Source: Hymenobacter metallilatus (GTDB lineage Bacteria > Bacteroidota > Bacteroidia > Cytophagales > Hymenobacteraceae). From it: a stretch of 64,000 bases of DNA. The stretch is from the NCBI RefSeq assembly GCF_003944705.1, contig NZ_RWIS01000015.1, forward strand, positions 1-64,000. The letters are read 5' to 3'. Positions within the stretch are counted from its first letter, which is position 1. Each line of letters opens with the position of its first letter. Below the pieces are notes generated by a model. That model did no database searches and was not told the DNA's origin. It saw only the letters and a program-made list of their open reading frames with translations. Shown here in pieces: positions 34,146 to 42,179 of this stretch. The position numbers and the translations under genes were made by a program.

Positions 34146-36791
34146 TTAAAACGGCGGCGGGCCGTCGTCGAAGTTGCTACGGGGGAAGGGCTGCGCGGGT
34201 GGCGGGCCGTCGTTGTTGATGCGGGAGCCCAGGCGGATGGTGTTGGGGGCAAAACCAGAGGCATCATCGTCGAAGGTGCTGGTGGGGAAAGCGCCGGGGT
34301 TGAAGCCCGCGTCGCCGAAGCCACCGCCGGCCCCGTCGAGGTCGGCAAACTTGGTGAACTTGCCGATGAACTTCAGCTGCACGGTTTCCAGGGAGCCGTT
34401 CCGGTGCTTGGCAATAATCACCTCGCCGGTACCCTGGGTGGGGTTACCCATTTCGTCCTCCGTAATCTTATAGTACTCGGGGCGGTACAGGAACACCACC
34501 ATGTCGGCGTCCTGCTCGATGGAGCCCGATTCCCGAAGGTCACTGAGCTGAGGCTTCTTGTCGCCGCCGCGGGTTTCCACCGAGCGGCTCAGCTGCGACA
34601 GGGCCAGCACCGGCACGTTCAGCTCTTTGGCAATACCTTTCAGGGCCCGCGAAATCGAGGCAATTTCCTGTTCCCGGTTGCCCCCGCCCTTGCCATCCGT
34701 GTTACCCGTCATTAGCTGCAGGTAGTCGATGATGATCATCTGGATGTCGTGGTGGGCTTTGAGACGGCGGCACTTGGTGCGCAGCTCCCGGATGCTCAGG
34801 CCCGGCGTATCGTCAATGTAAATGGGAGCCGACGACAGGGCAGAAATCTTGTGGTTCAGCTGCGCCCACTCGTAGTCGGCCAGGTTGCCCTTCTTGATTT
34901 TCTCCGAATCCAGCTCCGCCTCGGCCGAAATCAGACGGTTCACGAGCTGCAGCGAGGACATTTCCAACGAGAAAATAGCCACCGGCTTCTTGAACTCCAC
35001 CGCCGCATTGCGCATGGCCGATACTACGAAGGCGGTGTTGTGCGTCACGGTCATGTCCTGAAGCAGAAACAGCCGGTTACCGTCGATGCTGAAGCCATAA
35101 TAGTCGTCCTCGCCGTCAAACTCTACCGAAATACCGGTCATGCGCCAGTCTACGGGGCTGGGCCAGGGCTGGGCCTGCTTGCGAGATACGCGCACTGGCA
35201 CCCGGTTGATGTCGCCGTAGATGCGCACCCGGTACACCTCGCTCTCGTAGCCGATAGTGCTGATGGCTGCCCGTTTCTTCTTCAGCGAAGTGCGGAAACC
35301 CAACGAGTCGGCCAGGAACTTGATTTGCCGGGCCAGGCGGTGGTTCTTCTGGGTGATTTCGTAGCCGTTGGATACCGGGTCGAGGTGGCCGTCGGAATCA
35401 ATCAGCCCGGCCAGCAGGCGCAGGCGGTTTTTGGTGCTGTTGCTCAGGTACTGCTGCGGAATGTGCTTGTTGCCGAGCACGCCCAGTTGCCGTAGCTCAT
35501 CCTGCACCGAGTATTGCGTGAGGTTGCCGCCCTGCCGGCCCCGGGTGATGCCGTAGCTGTTGCATCGGTCTTCCGCCGTGCCTACTGTCACCTGCATGTC
35601 GAGCTCAGCGGCATATTCGTGCAGATAGGCAATAATTTCGGCATCCTGTCCCGTGATACGACAGTTACCCGAAGCCCCGTCGCCGAGCCACACGCCCAGA
35701 AAATACGGATCAATTGGCACTTCCTGCGCGGCAAACTCCACGGGCACTTTGTAGCCTTTGTAGCTGGAGCGGAACTTGGCCGACTTGCCGAGCCAGTCCT
35801 TTACCGTGATGTTGAGCACGTCGCCGTGACGGTGCGGGCCTTCGGTGCGGCTGCGCTTCAGGGAGAGGATATGGCTCTCGTTCACGCGGTAGGCCTCACC
35901 CTTGTTCTGGCGCACCCAGTACATGTTCTCGCGGCCCCGGGCAATGCTCAGCACCCGGCGCGGGGTGGAGTCGTCGCCCATCAGCAGCTCACCCGCCCGC
36001 ACGTCTTCCACGTTGCGCAGGGTGCCATCGAACATCAGCACTTTGGTGCCTTTGCCGAGACATTTTCCCATGCCTGGCCGCGCCGCAATAATCACCAGAT
36101 CAGATGGTTGCCAGCCGGAGGTTACGCGGTCCAAAGCCGAGAAACCGGAGGGCACACCGGTGAGGCCGTCCTTCTGATCCTTCTTTTCTTCCAGCTCCTT
36201 GATGGCCTTGCCCATGAGGCTGCGCATGTCATCAAAGTTCTTGCGGATGTTGGATTCCGACACTTCGAATAAGGACTGCTCAGTACTATCCAGCAGGTTG
36301 AACACATCCGTCGTATCCTCAAACGCCTCCCGCTGAATATCGGAAGCAATGCGGATTAGCTCCCGCTTGATGGCGTTTTCGGTGATGATGCGGGCGTGGT
36401 ACTCAATGTTAGCGGCCGAGTTTACCTTGAACGTCAGGTTGGCCACGTAATGAGCACCGCCGGCGGCCTCCAGCTCACCCATTTCCCGCAACTCGTGGGT
36501 AACCGTCAGAATATCAATTGGCTCCGACTTATCGAACAGGTTCAGGATGGCCTTGAAGATGCGGATGTGACCTTCCTTGTAGAAGCTCTGGGGCTTCAGG
36601 ATGTCGATTACCGTAGTTAGGGCGTCCTTTTCCAGCATGAGGGCACCTAGCACGGCGGCTTCCAGCTCCAGGGCCTGCGGCGGCAGTTTGCCGGCGGCTC
36701 CGCCCATGGGCAGCTGCGCCGGGCGGCTGTTCCAGGCAGCTTTGGCCCGTGAGGCCGAAAGTTTCAGGCGGTCATCCATCCGGTCGTTCAT
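34146..36791 (-). CDS. dnaB: Replicative DNA helicase DnaB with an intein
   Basis: The 881-residue precursor contains an intein at residues 244-585; the spliced helicase would be about 539 residues. DnaB N-terminal domain about 38-145 (LPPQALELEAAVLGALM); linker; RecA-like ATPase domain beginning near 205. The Walker A sequence ARPGMGK (237-243) is cut after its Lys and resumes with Thr586. The later motifs IFSLEMS, MIIIDYLQLM (Walker B), LALSQLSRSVE and SDLRESGSIEQDADMV are intact. A Gly/Phe/Asp-rich tail (about 820-881) is typical of Bacteroidota DnaB. Helicase activity requires protein splicing. The promoter TAGCTTTG is at 36881-36888. Confidence 0.97.
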   Translation of the reverse strand: MNDRMDDRLKLSASRAKAAWNSRPAQLPMGGAAGKLPPQALELEAAVLGALMLEKDALTTVIDILKPQSFYKEGHIRIFKAILNLFDKSEPIDILTVTHELREMGELEAAGGAHYVANLTFKVNSAANIEYHARIITENAIKRELIRIASDIQREAFEDTTDVFNLLDSTEQSLFEVSESNIRKNFDDMRSLMGKAIKELEEKKDQKDGLTGVPSGFSALDRVTSGWQPSDLVIIAARPGMGKCLGKGTKVLMFDGTLRNVEDVRAGELLMGDDSTPRRVLSIARGRENMYWVRQNKGEAYRVNESHILSLKRSRTEGPHRHGDVLNITVKDWLGKSAKFRSSYKGYKVPVEFAAQEVPIDPYFLGVWLGDGASGNCRITGQDAEIIAYLHEYAAELDMQVTVGTAEDRCNSYGITRGRQGGNLTQYSVQDELRQLGVLGNKHIPQQYLSNSTKNRLRLLAGLIDSDGHLDPVSNGYEITQKNHRLARQIKFLADSLGFRTSLKKKRAAISTIGYESEVYRVRIYGDINRVPVRVSRKQAQPWPSPVDWRMTGISVEFDGEDDYYGFSIDGNRLFLLQDMTVTHNTAFVVSAMRNAAVEFKKPVAIFSLEMSSLQLVNRLISAEAELDSEKIKKGNLADYEWAQLNHKISALSSAPIYIDDTPGLSIRELRTKCRRLKAHHDIQMIIIDYLQLMTGNTDGKGGGNREQEIASISRALKGIAKELNVPVLALSQLSRSVETRGGDKKPQLSDLRESGSIEQDADMVVFLYRPEYYKITEDEMGNPTQGTGEVIIAKHRNGSLETVQLKFIGKFTKFADLDGAGGGFGDAGFNPGAFPTSTFDDDASGFAPNTIRLGSRINNDGPPPAQPFPRSNFDDGPPPF
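35037..36062 (-). mobile_element. Intein with LAGLIDADG homing endonuclease, inserted in dnaB P-loop
   Basis: The 342-residue insertion (precursor residues 244-585) starts with Cys244 (CLGKGTKVLMFDG, splicing block A) and has NESHILSL as block B. It ends with the block F/G sequence YYGFSIDGNRLFLLQDMTVTHN followed by Thr as the +1 extein residue. Between these are two endonuclease motifs, YFLGVWLGDG (about 363-372) and LLAGLIDSDG (about 459-468), each with its acidic residue, and a block D lysine (NKHIPQQYL). All residues needed for splicing and DNA cleavage appear present, so it is probably active and mobile. The site is the conserved GK/T of Walker A. Confidence 0.95.
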
Positions 36792-36880
36792 TACTAACTG
36801 AGCACTACAAGGTAAGCAGGTTGGGCCGGTTTTGGGCAGAGTTTCTTCCCGGGCTCTTCAACTTTTCAGCGAAAGGGGTA

Positions 36881-36888
36881 CAAAGCTA
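36881..36888 (-). promoter_or_regulatory. -7 promoter element of dnaB
   Basis: TAGCTTTG on the minus strand, about 90 bases before the ATG at 36791. It is the clearest match in the 326-base divergent region; the rest of that region shows no gene. Confidence 0.5.
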
Positions 36889-37086
36889 ACGGCTGGGCTT
36901 TACAATCCGGGACTAGTGCAAAAGGTTTCTTTTTTGTATGCTGAGAGCAGGTGCAACGGCTCCGCAGCGAGCTGACACTCTAAGAGTGAGAAGAGTACAT
37001 TTATTGCCAGGCCCGCCACCTGCCGCGTGGCCAGGGTCGGCTTTGCGGTGCCCGGCATTGCCCATGCACACCTCGGCCGGGCAGTG

Positions 37087-37094
37087 TACCTTTG
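37087..37094 (+). promoter_or_regulatory. -7 promoter element of mpl
   Basis: TACCTTTG lies 24 bases before the ATG at 37118 and gives a leader of about 17 bases. The -33 element is weak. Confidence 0.55.
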
Positions 37095-37117
37095 CGGCCT
37101 GTTTACTTATTTGCTGA

Positions 37118-38503
37118 ATGGCCGCTACTCCTTCTTCTCTCCAACGCCTGCACCTGATTGCCACCGGGGGCAGTATTATGCACAACCTGGCTTTGGCCCT
37201 GCACCGGCGCGGCGCGCAGGTTACGGGTTCCGATGACGAGATATTTGAGCCGGCCAAAAGCCGCTTGGCCAAGGCGGGCCTGCTGCCAGCCCAGGAAGGC
37301 TGGTTTCCGGAGAAGATTACTCAGGACCTGGATGCTGTAATTGTGGGTATGCATGCCCGCCCCGATAATCCGGAGCTGCTCCGGGCGCAGGAGCTAGGCC
37401 TGCGGGTGTACTCGTTTCCGGAGTTTATCTACGAAGCCTCCCGCGACAAGCAGCGCATTGTAATAGGTGGCTCGCACGGCAAAACCAGCATTACCTCCCT
37501 CATTCTGCATGTGCTGCGCTACCATGGCCGCCAGTTCGATTACGCCGTGGGGGCCCAGCTGGAAGGCTTCGACCTGATGGTGCAGCTGACGGATGAGGCG
37601 CCTATCATTATAATTGAGGGCGACGAGTATCTGTCCTCTCCCATCGACCGGCGGCCCAAGTTCCACCTCTACCAGCACCATATTGGCGTAATTTCCGGCA
37701 TCAGCTGGGACCATATCAACGTGTTTCCCACGGAGGAGGTGTACCGGGAGCAGTTCAAAATTTTTGCGGAGATGACGCCTAAGGCCGGGGTGCTCATCTA
37801 CGACCAAGACGACGAACAGGTGCAGCTGGTAACGGTGCCCAGCTCGCCCGACGTGAAGTACATTGGGTACGGCCCCCACGAGCACATTATCCGGAACGGC
37901 AAAACTTTCCTGCTGACTAAAAAGGACGAGGAAGTGCCCGTACAGGTGTTCGGGGCCCACAACCTGCGCAATATTTCGGCGGCCAAAGAGGTGTGCAAGC
38001 AGTTGGGCATCAAGGGCAAAGAGTTTTATGAAGCACTATCCACTTTTAAAGGAGCCGCCCGCCGCCTGGAGTTGGTGAAAGAGGGGGCCGACTCGGTGGT
38101 GTACAAGGATTTTGCCCACGCCCCCAGCAAGCTGAAAGCCACAGCTACGGCCTTCAAAAACCAGTACCCGGAGCGCCGGCTGGTGGCCTGCCTGGAACTG
38201 CATACCTTCAGCTCCCTCAACCCGGCCTTTCTGCCCCAGTACGCCCATACCTTCGATGCTCCTGATGTGGCGGTAGTGTATTTTAATCCCCACGTGCTGG
38301 AGCATAAGCGCCTGCCGCCGCTGCCCCCCGAAGCCGTGCAGCAGGCCTTCCAACGCCCCGACCTGCGGGTGTTTACCGACAGCCAGGAACTGGCAGCCTT
38401 TCTGCACGCCCAACCTTGGCATAATGCCAATCTGCTGATGATGTCGTCGGGCACGTTTGATGGGCTGGACCTGCACCAGCTGGCAACCGTGGTAACCACT
38501 TAA
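37118..38503 (+). CDS. mpl: Mur ligase Mpl-type, peptidoglycan recycling
   Basis: The 461-residue Mur ligase best fits UDP-N-acetylmuramate:tripeptide ligase, which attaches recycled L-Ala-D-Glu-diaminopimelate to UDP-MurNAc using ATP. N-terminal Rossmann-like domain with HLIATGGSIMHNLALALHRRGAQVTGSDD (about 12-40); ATP P-loop GGSHGKTS at 117-124; IEGDEY near 168 and SGISWDHINVFPT near 193-205; C-terminal domain with YKDFAHAPSKLKATATAF. The TGGSIMH variant in place of GIGG-SG and the DFAHAP motif favour Mpl over MurC. The adjacent gene is a hydrolase, not a mur cluster. Confidence 0.9.
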   Translation: MAATPSSLQRLHLIATGGSIMHNLALALHRRGAQVTGSDDEIFEPAKSRLAKAGLLPAQEGWFPEKITQDLDAVIVGMHARPDNPELLRAQELGLRVYSFPEFIYEASRDKQRIVIGGSHGKTSITSLILHVLRYHGRQFDYAVGAQLEGFDLMVQLTDEAPIIIIEGDEYLSSPIDRRPKFHLYQHHIGVISGISWDHINVFPTEEVYREQFKIFAEMTPKAGVLIYDQDDEQVQLVTVPSSPDVKYIGYGPHEHIIRNGKTFLLTKKDEEVPVQVFGAHNLRNISAAKEVCKQLGIKGKEFYEALSTFKGAARRLELVKEGADSVVYKDFAHAPSKLKATATAFKNQYPERRLVACLELHTFSSLNPAFLPQYAHTFDAPDVAVVYFNPHVLEHKRLPPLPPEAVQQAFQRPDLRVFTDSQELAAFLHAQPWHNANLLMMSSGTFDGLDLHQLATVVTT

Positions 38504-38514
38504 TTTGCTGGCTT

Positions 38515-38553
38515 ATGCCGCCCGCATGAGCCTTGCGCTCATGCGGGCGGCAT
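38515..38553 (+). terminator. Stable hairpin between mpl and the hydrolase gene
   Basis: ATGCCGCCCGCATGAGC and GCTCATGCGGGCGGCAT are perfect 17-base complements with a 5-base loop. There is no T-tract, so it may be a processing or attenuation element rather than a full terminator. Confidence 0.6.
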
Positions 38554-38569
38554 AGGGCCGGACCAAGTC

Positions 38570-39280
38570 ATGAAGCATACCATTCTGCTCCTGCACGGAG
38601 CCTTGGGCTCAGCTGCTGAGTTGAAGTTCCTGAAGCGGGAGCTGCCACCATTCTACACGGTACACGCTTTTTCCTTCGGGGGGCACGGGGGGCAGCCCCT
38701 GGCAGGCCCGGCGTTTTCGATGAAGGCTATGGCCCAGGAAGTTCGGCAGTTTATTCTGGACCACGGCCTGCCCCCGGTGCATGTATTTGGCTACAGCATG
38801 GGTGGCTACGCGGCCCTCACGGCTGCCGTACAGTGGCCGGAACTGTTCAGCAGCATCACCACCCTGGGCACCAAGTTCGACTGGACCCCGGCCACGGCAG
38901 CTCAGGCTACTGGCTTTCTGGACGCGGCCATCATGCGTGAGAAAGTGCCGCAGTTTGCCAGCCAGTTGGAACAGCTACATGCGCCCACGCCCCTGCCACA
39001 GTTCCTGGCTGCCACGGCCGCTCTGTTGCGCGGTCTTGGCGACGCCCCCCTGCTACACGCACACAACCTGGCTACTCTGGAGGTGCCGGTGCAGGTGCTG
39101 GTAGGGGAACTGGATAAAACGGCCGGCGTAGATGCTTCCCGCGCGTACGCCGACCACATGCCTCGTGCTTCCTTCGAAATTATCATGAATACTCCCCACC
39201 CACTGGAAAAAGTAAACCCCGATGTGCTCGTGAATCGCATTGCCCGGTTTGTGGAAACGGTGGAGGAAGGTATGGTGTAG
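38570..39280 (+). CDS. Alpha/beta hydrolase
   Basis: The 236-residue protein has the alpha/beta hydrolase fold: LLLHGALGS (6-14) with the oxyanion HG, the nucleophile elbow GYSMGG with Ser76, a later Asp region (VGELDKTAG near 180-188) and a C-terminal His in NTPHPLEKV near 207-215. There is no signal peptide, so it is cytoplasmic. The substrate is unknown; related proteins are esterases or MenH-like enzymes. It follows mpl by 66 bases containing a hairpin, and its stop codon is the first base pair of a very long terminator hairpin. Confidence 0.9.
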   Translation: MKHTILLLHGALGSAAELKFLKRELPPFYTVHAFSFGGHGGQPLAGPAFSMKAMAQEVRQFILDHGLPPVHVFGYSMGGYAALTAAVQWPELFSSITTLGTKFDWTPATAAQATGFLDAAIMREKVPQFASQLEQLHAPTPLPQFLAATAALLRGLGDAPLLHAHNLATLEVPVQVLVGELDKTAGVDASRAYADHMPRASFEIIMNTPHPLEKVNPDVLVNRIARFVETVEEGMV

Positions 39281-39348
39281 GGAGAACGTCAAAGGGAAAA
39301 GCCCGGCGCTTATAGTAAGCGCCGGGCTTTTCCCTTTGACGTTCTCCC
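39280..39348. terminator. Exceptionally long perfect hairpin after the hydrolase gene
   Basis: Arms 39280-39310 and 39318-39348 are perfect 31-base complements with a 7-base loop. The core AAAAGCCCGGCGCT/AGCGCCGGGCTTTT resembles a normal bidirectional terminator, extended outward by GGGAGAACGTCAAAGGG. It lies between convergent genes. Confidence 0.92.
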
Positions 39349-39448
39349 TTTTACTTTTCCCCGCTGCCCTTACGGCGCCTGTCGGTGGTGACCAGCAAAG
39401 CCAGGGCTGTGAGGGAAAGGCGCAGGATCCACTTACGACTCAGCATGG

Positions 39449-40015
39449 CTACCGGCGTACAAAAAAGGTGTTGTTGGATTCCACGCGCAGGTCGCAGCGG
39501 CTGCCCCCGGTATTCTCCTCGCAGGTGGTACCCACAATTTCGTTTTTCTCAAAATTGAAGAAGCAGAACGTGCAGCCCACCCCCGTAATAATGTAGCGGG
39601 CCGAGTTGGAAGGCAGGTACAGGCTATTGTCGGTGGAAGTTTGTAGGGGCAGGGCCATGGCCCGGTACATGCCGTTGCGCAGGCCCATGCCTACAATGTA
39701 GTATACGGCCTTATCCTTGGGCGTTTCCTGCACCTTGCGGATAATGGTTTTGTCGATGGCCGTACCATCCCCGAACTCGCGGGTGAAGGCTGCCGAAAGC
39801 TGTTCCCGAGGAATTACATAACGGATTTTACCCTCCGATACTTCGGCTATCTGCTTACTGACCACTTCCCGCTTCCGCCGTAGCTCTTCCGTGTCGGTGG
39901 TGGGGGTGCTCATTTCCGGGAAACCTCGCTTAGTAGTTTCGCAGGCAGTCAGCCCGCCCAGCAAAAGCAGGCCGGAACTCAGCAAAAACAGCGCAGGGCG
40001 CAGGATATAGTTCAT
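39449..40015 (-). CDS. Lipoprotein of unknown function
   Basis: The 188-residue product has a hydrophobic leader ending LGGLTAC, a good lipobox (acylated Cys about 25). The mature part has a charged coil (TEELRRKREVVSKQIAEV) and a C-terminal domain containing GVGCTFCFFNFEKNEIVGTTCEENTGGSRCDL with four cysteines. No family is recognised. I chose the ATG at 40015 over an in-frame TTG at 40027. It lies 32 bases downstream of the M48 protease gene on the same strand, so the two probably form an operon. Confidence 0.75.
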   Translation of the reverse strand: MNYILRPALFLLSSGLLLLGGLTACETTKRGFPEMSTPTTDTEELRRKREVVSKQIAEVSEGKIRYVIPREQLSAAFTREFGDGTAIDKTIIRKVQETPKDKAVYYIVGMGLRNGMYRAMALPLQTSTDNSLYLPSNSARYIITGVGCTFCFFNFEKNEIVGTTCEENTGGSRCDLRVESNNTFFVRR

Positions 40016-40047
40016 TCTAGTTAGCAACGAGGTAAGTCAGCGCAGGG

Positions 40048-40842
40048 CTAGCGGGGCTTGTAATACGTTCGGGCCTCCGGTAGCTCCTTCTGAATGTTGG
40101 CAATGCGGGTGCCGTTGGAGGGGTGAGTAGAGAGAAACTCGGGTGGAGAGGCCGTATTCTCGCGAGCATCCATCCGCTGCCAGAACTGCACAGCCCCATC
40201 GGGGTTATAGCCAGCCATGGCCATAAAGATAAGCCCCAGGTGGTCGGCTTCCGACTCCTGGCTGCGGCCGTACTTCAGCAGTCCCAACGAGGAACCCACG
40301 CCTACTGCCTGCAAAAACACGCTCTGAGTAGCCGTGGGGTTCTGGCCCACCGCCGCCGAAACTACCCCGCCCAGGCCCTGAGCCGCCATTTGCTGGCTCA
40401 TGCGCTCCGAGCTGTGGCGGGCCACGGCATGGGCAATTTCGTGGCCCATAACCACGGCCAGGCCGTTTTCGTCCTGCGTAATGGGCAGGATACCGCTGTA
40501 CACGGCTACTTTGCCGCCCGGCATACACCAGGCATTTTCCTGCTTGTCGTCCAGCAGGTTGAACTCCCACTGGTAGCCCTCCAGCTGGGCCTGCTGGTTT
40601 TGCTGGCGGAAGTACTGCTCCACGGCCTGCTGAATGCGCTGGCCCACCCGCTTCACCATGGCGGCCTGCTCGCCGCTGCTGACAACGCGGCTGCTGGCCA
40701 GTACTTTCTGGTATTCCTGCGCGGCCATGGTATTCATTTCGGTATCGGACACGAGGCTGAGCTGCCGACGGCCCGTGATGGGCACCGTGGAGCAGGCCAC
40801 AGCTACGAACAAGCAGCTGGCCAGAGCTATTTTCCTGAACAT
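40048..40842 (-). CDS. M48 family zinc metalloprotease, lipoprotein
   Basis: The 264-residue protein has a lipobox (FVAVAC, Cys17), so it is anchored in the envelope facing the periplasm. Catalytic motif HEIAH (134-138) in VMGHEIAHAVARHSSER and the third zinc ligand Glu196 in ESEADHLG are intact. It matches the M48C/Oma1-BepA-like group, which degrades or refolds misassembled outer-membrane proteins; the TPR domain of BepA is absent. The LSTHPSNGTRIANI C-terminal motif is conserved in the group. Downstream is a lipoprotein in the same orientation. Confidence 0.93.
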   Translation of the reverse strand: MFRKIALASCLFVAVACSTVPITGRRQLSLVSDTEMNTMAAQEYQKVLASSRVVSSGEQAAMVKRVGQRIQQAVEQYFRQQNQQAQLEGYQWEFNLLDDKQENAWCMPGGKVAVYSGILPITQDENGLAVVMGHEIAHAVARHSSERMSQQMAAQGLGGVVSAAVGQNPTATQSVFLQAVGVGSSLGLLKYGRSQESEADHLGLIFMAMAGYNPDGAVQFWQRMDARENTASPPEFLSTHPSNGTRIANIQKELPEARTYYKPR

Positions 40843-40997
40843 GGATGGAAAGCGGTTGAGAAGAGAGAACAGGGTAGGATACGGGAATTACGGAGGGCGG
40901 TACGGCGTAGCTGTCCCTCACTTGCGTGCTATACGTGCAGCAGTAGGCAAAATGTTTGGCCCATCTGCTGGGAGCCGACTTGGCCGGCACTTTGGGT

Positions 40998-41027
40998 TTT
41001 GGCCCCGCGAATTAAACGCTATTTTTG
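40998..41027 (+). promoter_or_regulatory. Promoter of the FAH-family gene
   Basis: TTTG (40998-41001) and TATTTTTG (41020-41027) are 18 bases apart, a near-perfect Bacteroidota promoter. The rest of 40843-41104 shows nothing else. Confidence 0.7.
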
Positions 41028-41104
41028 ACCGTCTGCCGCGTGTTTTTCTACACCTGCTGCCTCCTGGCGGTTATATCCGCTCCCAATCTCTCAACTTCCT
41101 GAGC

Positions 41105-41719
41105 ATGAAAATTCTCTGTATCGGCCGCAACTACGCCGAGCATATTGCTGAACTCCAGAACGAAACACCTGACGCGCCCGTCATCTTCGCCAAACCCGAT
41201 ACGGCCCTGCTTCAGCGCAACCAGCCGTTTTTTCTGCCTGATTTCTCCCAGGATATTCACCACGAGGTGGAGCTGGTGCTGCGCATCTGCAAAAACGGCA
41301 AGAACATTGAGGAGAAATTCGCGCCTACTTACTTCGACGCCATCGGGCTGGGCATTGACTTCACGGCCCGCGACCTGCAGAGCCAGCTCAAAAGTAAGGG
41401 CCTGCCCTGGGAGCTGGCCAAGGGCTTCGACGGCTCGGCCCCTATTTCCCAAGAGTTTAAACCGGTTTCGGCATTTACCGACCTCCGCAACATCGACTTC
41501 CGGCTGGAGGTAAACGGCGAAGTGCGCCAGCGGGGCAACTCCGGGCTGATGCTGCACGATTTCTCGAAAATCATCAGCTATATCTCCCGGTTCATTACCC
41601 TGAAAATGGGCGACCTGATCTTCACCGGCACCCCCAGTGGCGTCGGCCCCGTCCGCATCGGCGACCAGCTGGCTGGTTTCATCGGGGAGGAGAAGATGTT
41701 TGACCTGGCGGTGAAGTAG
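41105..41719 (+). CDS. Fumarylacetoacetate hydrolase family protein (FAHD1-like)
   Basis: The 204-residue protein consists of the FAH fold alone: KILCIGRNYAEH (2-13), FAKPDTAL, the metal ligands in HHEVELVL (Glu54, Glu56) and GIDFTARDLQ (Asp85), then GDLIFTGTPSGVGPVRIGD. Short members of this shape are acylpyruvate hydrolases or oxaloacetate decarboxylases requiring Mg2+. It is cytoplasmic. The start at 41105 is 78 bases downstream of a strong promoter; the longer frame reaching back to 40634 runs through the protease gene and is spurious. Monocistronic. Confidence 0.93.
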   Translation: MKILCIGRNYAEHIAELQNETPDAPVIFAKPDTALLQRNQPFFLPDFSQDIHHEVELVLRICKNGKNIEEKFAPTYFDAIGLGIDFTARDLQSQLKSKGLPWELAKGFDGSAPISQEFKPVSAFTDLRNIDFRLEVNGEVRQRGNSGLMLHDFSKIISYISRFITLKMGDLIFTGTPSGVGPVRIGDQLAGFIGEEKMFDLAVK

Positions 41720-41732
41720 GGCAATCAGCCCC

Positions 41733-42025
41733 TCATTCCGAGTGCAGCGAAGGCGGAGCCGAGAAATCTCGCGTGCTGACGTTGTAGTGGTAACTAAACC
41801 CCAGAACGTCATGCCTCATTGGTCGGCCGCTTGTCGAAGCATCCCCCCGTATTGAGCTTGCTGGACTAATTCAATGGTAACCGCTCCGTAGCCCAGGGTT
41901 CAAACCCTGGGCTAGTGAAGCAATGTTAGGCAGGCTAGATTCTTCGCAGGCTCGGAATGACAGCTACTTTGGCAACGTCAGCACGCGAGATTCCTCGGCT
42001 CCGCTCCGCTGCACTCGGAATGACG
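41733..42025. repeat. Composite nested repeat region
   Basis: The outer arms belong to the CATTCCGAG...CTCGGAATG family (41733-41784 and 41974-42025, imperfect). Between them lie an unpaired half of the ACGTCATGC...CGAAGCATC family (about 41808-41848), a hairpin GTAGCCCAGGGTTC/AACCCTGGGCTA (about 41888-41916) and another CTCGGAATGACA end near 41951-41962. The stretch to 42179 holds no gene. Confidence 0.8.
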
Positions 42026-42179
42026 TTCTGCTTAGAATAACGTGCTAGTTGCCTGACGTTCCGGCTTTCAACAACCTTCACACTCTTTTTTCCGTCCGGG
42101 GAGGCACGAGGGTGCCGGTCCTTGGCGTTGCTGCGGCATCCGTCTGCTTTTCCTTCCTGCTGCTGATTTCCTTTCCTGA

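Noticed and set aside
40634..41104. N-terminal extension of the FAH-family protein
   Set aside because: It overlaps the M48 protease gene on the other strand, and a strong promoter at 40998-41027 lies downstream of it.
41882..41923. tRNA-like T-arm sequence (GGGTTCAAACCC within a GC-rich stem)
   Set aside because: There is no acceptor stem, D-arm or anticodon arm of the right length around it; it is a plain hairpin inside the nested repeat region.
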